Below, piece after piece: positions 59,740 through 64,000 of a stretch of 64,000 nt of DNA. Under the pieces are notes generated by a model, which saw nothing but the letters and a program-made list of their open reading frames with translations, did no database searches and was not told the DNA's origin. Position 1 is the stretch's first letter. Every line of letters begins with the position of its first letter. Source of the stretch: an uncultured Clostridia bacterium (GTDB taxonomy: Bacteria > Bacillota > Clostridia > Christensenellales > Borkfalkiaceae); NCBI GenBank assembly GCA_944354535.1, contig CALVPY010000005.1:18038-82037 (forward strand). Direction: 5' to 3'. The position numbers were made by a program, and so were the translations under genes.

Positions 59740-59742
59740 GCG

Positions 59743-59771
59743 TTTCATCTCCCCCCGGATGCGGGTATATT
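59743..59771 (+). promoter_or_regulatory. possible promoter of the sigma operon
   Basis: TTTCAT (59743-59748), 17 nt spacer, TATATT (59766-59771). A GTATA (59765-59769) with a GTAAAAACA 16 nt later also lies here, a weak relative of the sigma-F-like box. Confidence 0.4.
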
Positions 59772-59848
59772 TATCATAAGAGAACGTAAAAACACGCGCC
59801 CCCTTGCGGGCGGCGCGGTGAGCGCCCCCAAAGGGCGCGGAGGACAGC

Positions 59849-60157
59849 ATGAAAGAAGTTCAGATCTTGGCTCTCACGCCTGAAATTCGCATCGCCCTCT
59901 CGGGGACGATCGATTCGGGCAATGCCGAAGAGTTCGGCGCCGAAGTCATCGCCGCTTACGACAGCGCCCCGGGCGACATCGCGTTCGAATGCGCCGGGCT
60001 CGAATTCATCGATTCGACGACGCTCGGCACCTTCGTCAAAATTTTGAAGCACGTTAAAACGGACGGGCATAAGATGAAGCTTTCGGGCCTCAACGCCCAC
60101 ATCAAAAAGCTCTTCGTCATCTGCGCGCTCGACACCATCATGGAGATCGCATCATGA
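59849..60157 (+). CDS. STAS-domain anti-sigma factor antagonist
   Basis: A 102-residue STAS protein of the SpoIIAA/RsbV type. The phospho-acceptor is Ser56 in LEFIDSTTLG, the standard motif position. Unphosphorylated, such proteins bind the anti-sigma kinase and free the sigma factor. GCGGAGG precedes the ATG. It overlaps the next gene by 4 nt (ATGA). Confidence 0.9.
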   Translation: MKEVQILALTPEIRIALSGTIDSGNAEEFGAEVIAAYDSAPGDIAFECAGLEFIDSTTLGTFVKILKHVKTDGHKMKLSGLNAHIKKLFVICALDTIMEIAS

Positions 60158-60519
60158 ACGCACTTATCGACTTAAAAGTACCCCTTCAGAGCGATCTTCT
60201 GACGACTGTACGCTTGCTTACGGGCGGCGTCTGTTCGCTCGTCGGCCTCGGCCTCGAAGAGAGCGAAGACTGCAAAGTCTGCGTCACCGAAAGCCTGCTC
60301 CTTCTGAAGCACGCGGGCTTTTTGTCGGCGCGCCTCGTCTTCACGCACGAAAAGGGCGTGCGCGTTCTCATCGAGGGCGAAGAGGGCGGCGGGGAAACCG
60401 TTTCCTCGATGGAGGAGGAGATCTCCGTGGCGCTGCTGCAGGCGCTCGTCAAGGACCTTTCCATGCAGAAGACGCAGACGGGAGCGTCCCGTATTACCTT
60501 TGGGTTTGAATGTGACTGA
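60154..60519 (+). CDS. degenerate HATPase-like protein (RsbW/SpoIIAB-like)
   Basis: A 121-residue protein with an N-terminal segment like anti-sigma kinases (VPLQSDLLTTVRLLTGGVCSL) but four leucines where the N-box Asn is expected (ESLLLLKHAG, 46-55) and no GxG nucleotide motifs. It is predicted not to bind ATP normally. It may be a scaffold or an inactive partner in the module. Overlaps both neighbours (ATGA and TGATG). Confidence 0.65.
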   Translation: MNALIDLKVPLQSDLLTTVRLLTGGVCSLVGLGLEESEDCKVCVTESLLLLKHAGFLSARLVFTHEKGVRVLIEGEEGGGETVSSMEEEISVALLQALVKDLSMQKTQTGASRITFGFECD

Positions 60520-61247
60520 TGGACGAGACGGAACTTTTCAAAACATACCGAGAAACGCATGATGTCAAGCTTCGGAACGAGATCGCCGAAAAGTACCTCT
60601 TCATCGCCTCCATGATCGCAAAAAAGTTCGTGGGGCGCGGCGTTGAGTACGACGATCTCTTTCAGGTCGCCTCTTTGGCGCTCCTCAAAGGCATCGACCG
60701 CTTCGACGAGACGAAGGGACTCAAATTTTCCACCTTCATCACGCCCACCATCACGGGGGAGATCAAGAACTATTTCCGCGACCGTTCCCGCCTCATCCAT
60801 CTGCCCCGCCGCGTGGCGGAGCTGAGAGTGAGCGTCAAGAAGGCGGAAGAGGAACTCGCCCTTGCAAACGGCAAGAGCCCCACGGCGAAGGAGATCGCCG
60901 AAAAGCTGGGCGTTCCCGAAGAAGAAGTGCTGAGCTGCATGGAAGCGGGCAGCGTCGTCTCTCTGGATCGCCCTGTAGACGGCGATGAGGACGGCGCGAG
61001 CTTTTACGATGTCTTGCCCGACGGCGAGGACGCCTTCGAGCGCATCGAACAAAACGATGCCGTGCGGCGGGCGCTTTCCTCCCTCGGAGAGACGGAAAAG
61101 AAGCTCGTTGCCTATCGGTTCGGGCAGGAGCTTTCGCAGGCGGAAACGGCAAGAAGGATGAATGTCTCGCAGATGTACGTCTCGCGCATGGAGCGCAAGA
61201 TCATACAGAAGCTGAGAGAAGACTTGAAACAAGGCATGGCAGAATGA
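60519..61247 (+). CDS. sigma-B/F/G-type RNA polymerase sigma factor
   Basis: A 242-residue sigma factor with region 2 (about 25-88: YLFIASMIAKKFVGRGVEYDDLFQV, FSTFITPTITGEIKNYFRD), region 3 (RLIHLPRRVAELRVSVKKAEEEL) and region 4 (about 185-236: LGETEKKLVAYRFGQELSQAETARRMNVSQMYVSRMERK). It belongs to the SigB/SigF/SigG family controlled by partner switching. Which of these it is cannot be decided: no SigF-style N-terminal tail is seen and the surrounding genes are not spoIIA. Both flanking genes overlap it. Confidence 0.9.
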   Translation: MDETELFKTYRETHDVKLRNEIAEKYLFIASMIAKKFVGRGVEYDDLFQVASLALLKGIDRFDETKGLKFSTFITPTITGEIKNYFRDRSRLIHLPRRVAELRVSVKKAEEELALANGKSPTAKEIAEKLGVPEEEVLSCMEAGSVVSLDRPVDGDEDGASFYDVLPDGEDAFERIEQNDAVRRALSSLGETEKKLVAYRFGQELSQAETARRMNVSQMYVSRMERKIIQKLREDLKQGMAE

Positions 61248-61606
61248 TGTACTTCGAGATCGGCGATCATGCGGCGCTGCAATCGGCGCTCGACAGGATG
61301 TGCGCGCGCCTTTCGGAGGAAAACATTTCCGAGGGCGTCGTGTTCGACAGCAAGCTCGTCGCCAACGAGCTCGTCATCAACGTACTGCGCCACGGCGGCG
61401 GCAGGGCATTTTTCCGTGCGGAAAAAAGGGGGAACGAGCTCCTTCTCTGCGTACGGGGAGAGAACGCCTTCTGCCCTCCCGCAGTCAGCCGCTGCTCTTC
61501 GGTGAGCGACGAGTGCGGCCGCGGGCTCTTCCTCGTCGACGCCGTCTGCCTGCGCCGCGAATATTCCGAAGAAAACGGCATCACCGTCTATCTCAAGCTG
61601 GAATAG
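61244..61606 (+). CDS. HATPase-fold anti-sigma factor-like protein
   Basis: A 120-residue protein of the HATPase_c_2 (RsbW/SpoIIAB) kind. The N-box is intact (NELVINVLRHGGG: Glu42, Asn46, His50) and the second glycine motif is present (CGRGLFLVDA, 92-100), but the Asp of the first G-box is replaced (VRGENAF at 70-76). It may hold the sigma factor directly. The start overlaps the sigma stop by 4 nt (ATGA). Confidence 0.75.
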   Translation: MMYFEIGDHAALQSALDRMCARLSEENISEGVVFDSKLVANELVINVLRHGGGRAFFRAEKRGNELLLCVRGENAFCPPAVSRCSSVSDECGRGLFLVDAVCLRREYSEENGITVYLKLE

Positions 61607-61667
61607 TCCGTGCGGAAAGAAAAGGGCGAAAAGATCGGGGAAACGCCTTCAAGGCGCCCCCAAACGC
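61607..61667. terminator. hairpin after the sigma operon
   Basis: A GGGG...CGCCTTCAAGGCG...CCCC inverted repeat (61637-61661) lies between the operon and the pnuC promoter. No strong T tract. Confidence 0.35.
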
Positions 61668-61696
61668 TTGACTTACGAGTATAGATTTGATATGAT
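61668..61696 (+). promoter_or_regulatory. promoter of pnuC
   Basis: TTGACT (61668-61673), 17 nt spacer, TATGAT (61691-61696). Confidence 0.75.
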
Positions 61697-61702
61697 CGAA
61701 GA

Positions 61703-61806
61703 AAATCAAACCATCCTGCCACCGGGTAGGGAATGCAAGGGCATTCGTCGCCGCATCGTTAGGTCTTGGAAGATGCGGCAGCGGGTGTCCTTTTTTTGAG
61801 GTCAGA
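61703..61806 (+). ncRNA. structured leader of pnuC, candidate riboswitch of unknown class
   Basis: About 104 nt of leader with three predicted stem-loops: CCTGCC-ACCG-GGTAGG, GAATGC-AAGG-GCATTC, and GCCGCATC-14 nt-GATGCGGC, then a T7 tract before the GAGG ribosome site. It does not match TPP, FMN, preQ1 or the short NAD-II element as I know them. Confidence 0.5.
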
Positions 61807-62520
61807 ATGCAGGCTGTCAAATCGTTTTTCCGTTCCTTTTCAAAGGGCGAGCTGCTCCTTTGGGGCGCCTCCGTCCTGCTCATCGTCCTTTCCTTCTGCG
61901 TCTTCGACCGCGAGAACTGGCTCACCCTCTTTGCCTCTCTCGTCGGGGCGACTTCGCTCATCTTCTGCGCAAAGGGCAACCCCGCGGGGCAGGCGCTCAT
62001 GCTGCTGTTCAGCGCGCTCTACGGGGTCATCTCGTGGACGTTCTCCTATTACGGCGAGATGATCACCTATCTCGGCATGACGGCGCCCATGGCGCTCGCG
62101 GCGCTCATCTCATGGCTCCGTCATCCCTTCAAGGGCAACCGCGCCGAGGTCAGGGTCAACCGCCTGCGCGCGGGAGAGGCGGTCTTTGCCCTTCTTCTCA
62201 CCGCCGCCGTGACGGCAGCCTTCTATTTTATTTTGAAGGCGCTCGATACCGCCAATCTTATCCCGAGCACGGTTTCGGTGGCGACGAGCTTTCTCGCCGT
62301 CTATCTCACCTTCCGGCGCAGCCCCTACTACGCGCTCGCCTATGCCGCCAACGACGTCGTGCTCGTCGTACTGTGGACGCTCGCCGCCATAGAGGACATC
62401 ACCTATCTTTCCGTCATCATCTGCTTTGTGATGTTCCTTGCAAACGATCTCTACGGGTTCATCAATTGGCGCAGGATGGAGAAGCGTCAGCAGGAGAGCG
62501 ATGCGGAGCCTGCCGCATGA
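61807..62520 (+). CDS. pnuC: PnuC-family nicotinamide riboside/vitamin transporter
   Basis: A 237-residue membrane protein with seven or eight hydrophobic segments, matching the PnuC family (ATSLIFCAKGNPAGQALML and ALAYAANDVVLVVLWTLAA, ending NDLYGFINWRRM). PnuC imports nicotinamide riboside by facilitated diffusion; PnuX and PnuT relatives carry riboflavin and thiamine, so the substrate is not certain. GAGG lies 5 nt before the ATG. Regulation by the upstream structured leader is likely. Confidence 0.88.
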   Translation: MQAVKSFFRSFSKGELLLWGASVLLIVLSFCVFDRENWLTLFASLVGATSLIFCAKGNPAGQALMLLFSALYGVISWTFSYYGEMITYLGMTAPMALAALISWLRHPFKGNRAEVRVNRLRAGEAVFALLLTAAVTAAFYFILKALDTANLIPSTVSVATSFLAVYLTFRRSPYYALAYAANDVVLVVLWTLAAIEDITYLSVIICFVMFLANDLYGFINWRRMEKRQQESDAEPAA

Positions 62521-62540
62521 CGGGAACATAAGAGCAAAAA

Positions 62541-62578
62541 GCGGCGGGGCGCCTGGGAAAACCGGGGCGCCCCGCCGC
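62541..62578 (+). terminator. terminator after pnuC
   Basis: 13 bp stem GCGGCGGGGCGCC/GGCGCCCCGCCGC (62541-62553/62566-62578) followed by GTCATTTATTTT. Confidence 0.65.
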
Positions 62579-62676
62579 GTCATTTATTTTGTTTGCCGCA
62601 ATTTTCGGCGTTATTTTGCACGTTTCTGCACGATTTGCGCCGCAACTGAGGTGCTTTCGGGGAAAGCCCTCCTTCC

Positions 62677-63929
62677 TCATTCGATGGGGGAGAGGTCGGC
62701 GGAAGAGACGGTGTAGCCGTCCGTCACTTGGAGCGCCCCGTCGCGCTCATAGCGGATGCGGATGCTGTCGCCCGCGCGCACGGTGAGGAGGACGTCGTAG
62801 ATGTGGAAGGTGCGAAGGATCTCGTGCTCCGTGCCGTTCACGATCACGGCGTCGATGATATCTCCCTCTTCGAGCCCCAGCGTCTTTGCGACCGAGCCCT
62901 TCGTGACGGAAGCCGCCGTCACTTCCTCTTCGATGTGCCCGTAGCCCGTCTCGCCGTCATAGACATAGCGCGAGGTTTGCGCCGTCACCGAAATGCCCAG
63001 CGTGATGCGGTAGGCGCCGTTCGTCGAATCGTCATTGTCGAGGGAATAGTCGATGATATTGTCGGCAATGCCCGTCACAAGGTCGATGGGCACCGCGTAG
63101 TTGATGTTCTGGTCTTCCTTGCTGCCCGCGTTGGTGATGCCGATGAGCTCGCCGCTGAGGTTGAAGAGCCCGCCGCCCGAATTGCCCTCATACAGGGGCG
63201 TGTCGATGCGGAGAGTGCGGTAGGAACGGCGCTTCCCGCCCATTTCCAGGGTGATCTCCTCGTATTCGGTGCTGATGATGCCCTGCGTCACGCTGATGCC
63301 CTCGCCTTCGGGGTTGCCGATGGCGATGGCGGTCTCGCCCACGTAGTAGCCGTCTGCCACGGTCACCGCCTTCACGTCGGGGTTGAGGGCGCGGAGCGCG
63401 GAGAGGGAGCCGCGCAGGACGGCGATGTCGTTCTCCATCGAGCCGCCCACATATTCGAAGGCAATGGCGCTTTCGCCGTAGTCGTACTCGGTGTAGCCGT
63501 CTTCGTCGGTGTCCGCCGTGCCGTCGCCGTTCTTATCGACGAGGGTGGGCTCGTTCTCGCTGCCGTAAAGGTAGCCGTAAACGGCGCGGGCGATGGTGCC
63601 GCCGTTCTTTTCCGTGTCGGCGTCCTCGTTGTAGACGACGTGATAGTTGGTCACAAGATAGGCGGTGTCCGCCTCCTCGTCGATGCGGTAAATGACGGCT
63701 GCGCCCGTCGAGATGACGACGTCGGAAACCTCCGTCGTTCCCCAGAAGGGGTTGAGGGAGAGCTGCGTTTCCACGCTTTCGGCGTAAATTTTCAGGGTGG
63801 AGTTGAGGCACGCCGCAACGGCCTGCGCGTTGGAATCGTCCTCCACGCTCAGATATTCTTTGAGAAAGTCGGAAAAGGAGAGCTCTTCCCCCGTCTCTTC
63901 GAGGTACGCTTCATACGCGTCTTTTGATA
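62677..63929 (-). pseudogene. HtrA/DegP-type serine protease, 5' end lost to an insertion sequence
   Basis: The remaining frame encodes a trypsin-like protease with PDZ domain: His in TNYHVV, Asp in ENDIAVL, Ser in EGNSGGGL, and a C-terminal PDZ domain (SVAKTLGLEEGDIIDAVIV). An acidic, Gly-rich insertion (GDGTADTDEDGYTEYD) lies between His and Asp. The N-terminal membrane anchor and start are missing: the sequence upstream of 63929 is the left end of an IS3-like element, which by chance supplies an ATG (63966) and 12 codons without a ribosome site. Function is probably lost, unless translation starts there. Confidence 0.85.
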
Positions 63930-64000
63930 TGCACCCCAAAAGTTGGACAGACTTTTGGAGGTGCATAATTTTATGGAAAAAAAGGGAAGTAAGCAGAAAA
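63930..64000 (+). mobile_element. left end of an IS3-family-like insertion sequence
   Basis: The element begins TGCACCCCAAAAGTTGGACA at 63930, the form of IS3-family terminal repeats, with an inner inverted CACCcCAAAAGT/ACTTTTGgAGGTG pairing. It is followed by GGAGG (63957-63961) and a short frame from ATG 63973 (MEKKGSKQK) like the start of IS3 OrfA. It runs off the window. Confidence 0.8.
63973..64000 (+). CDS. IS3-like transposase OrfA, partial
   Basis: Only nine codons (MEKKGSKQK) lie in the window. The basic N-terminus and position just inside the IS end fit OrfA of IS150-like elements. The ribosome site is GGAGG 11 nt upstream. Confidence 0.6.

Noticed and set aside
59765-59794. A fifth sigma-F-like box before the sigma operon
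   Set aside because: GTATA is present, but the partner GTAAAAACA is 16 nt away and lacks the GTC; a sigma-A-like pair overlaps it. Too weak to count.

Overview
The window looks like chromosomal core sequence from a spore-forming, fairly high-GC member of the Clostridia (Firmicutes). The evidence is strong AGGAGG ribosome binding sites, sigma-A promoters of the TTGACA-N17-TATAAT type, sporulation and germination genes (spoIIR, sleB, ypeB, a ywmB-like gene, a spoIIQ-like gene, spoVB), a leucine T-box, an L10 leader, and Firmicute gene orders such as prmA-rsmE-mtaB, rpmG-secE-nusG-rplK-rplA-rplJ-rplL, plsX-rnc-smc-ftsY and ylxM-ffh-rpsP-khpA. Several proteins resemble those of gut Christensenellales-type lineages; that placement is inference only. 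There is no prophage, no CRISPR array and no rRNA.

Layout. 1-12 kb: a zinc-dependent PLC-like protein, an ATG22-type MFS transporter, a second EF-G-like GTPase, a surface lipoprotein, a TtcA-like tRNA thiolase, an anion permease, a repeat-rich stretch with a DUF559 nuclease gene, a MATE transporter fused to a cytidylate-kinase-like domain, a cytidine deaminase and an acetyltransferase. 12-20 kb: tRNA-Arg(CCG) behind decayed copies of itself, mnmA, spoIIR, sleB-ypeB and the prmA-rsmE-mtaB operon. 20-30 kb: a HIT protein, the ywmB-like and spoIIQ-like genes, the rpmG to rplL cluster, a cyclophilin-like lipoprotein, an RsfA-like regulator and a ruvX-DUF1292 fusion. 30-40 kb: a PerR/Fur regulator, T-box-leuA, a GntR-ABC exporter operon, citrate synthase, a Phd/RelE-type toxin-antitoxin pair, endoA/mazF and a cation diffusion facilitator. 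40-50 kb: plsX-rnc-smc-ftsY and ylxM-ffh-rpsP-(hypothetical)-khpA, the protein secretion and chromosome core. 50-64 kb: an XRE membrane regulator, pgi, spoVB, a sugar-ABC ATPase, a His-rich heavy-metal exporter, hisC, a NagD-like phosphatase, a four-gene sigma-factor partner-switching module, pnuC behind a structured leader, and an HtrA-type protease gene whose 5' end is cut off by the left end of an IS3-like element running off the window.

Most notable are regulatory patterns. First, four genes (spoIIR, ywmB-like, spoIIQ-like, rsfA-like) carry the same promoter-like box, GTATA-N15-GTCnA, close to the known sigma-F consensus. At spoIIR and the ywmB-like gene the predicted start point falls inside the 5' arm of a terminator-like hairpin whose 3' arm holds the Shine-Dalgarno and whose T6 tract ends exactly at the ATG. 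This would silence read-through RNA but release sigma-F-initiated RNA. Second, at least five genes (cdd, prmA, ruvX, a GNAT gene, the cation exporter) have a good -10 box ending only 6-7 nt before the start codon and no Shine-Dalgarno, which predicts leaderless mRNAs. Third, the sigma operon encodes a STAS antagonist, a degenerate kinase-like protein, a sigma-B/F/G-type factor and a second kinase-like protein, all translationally overlapping.
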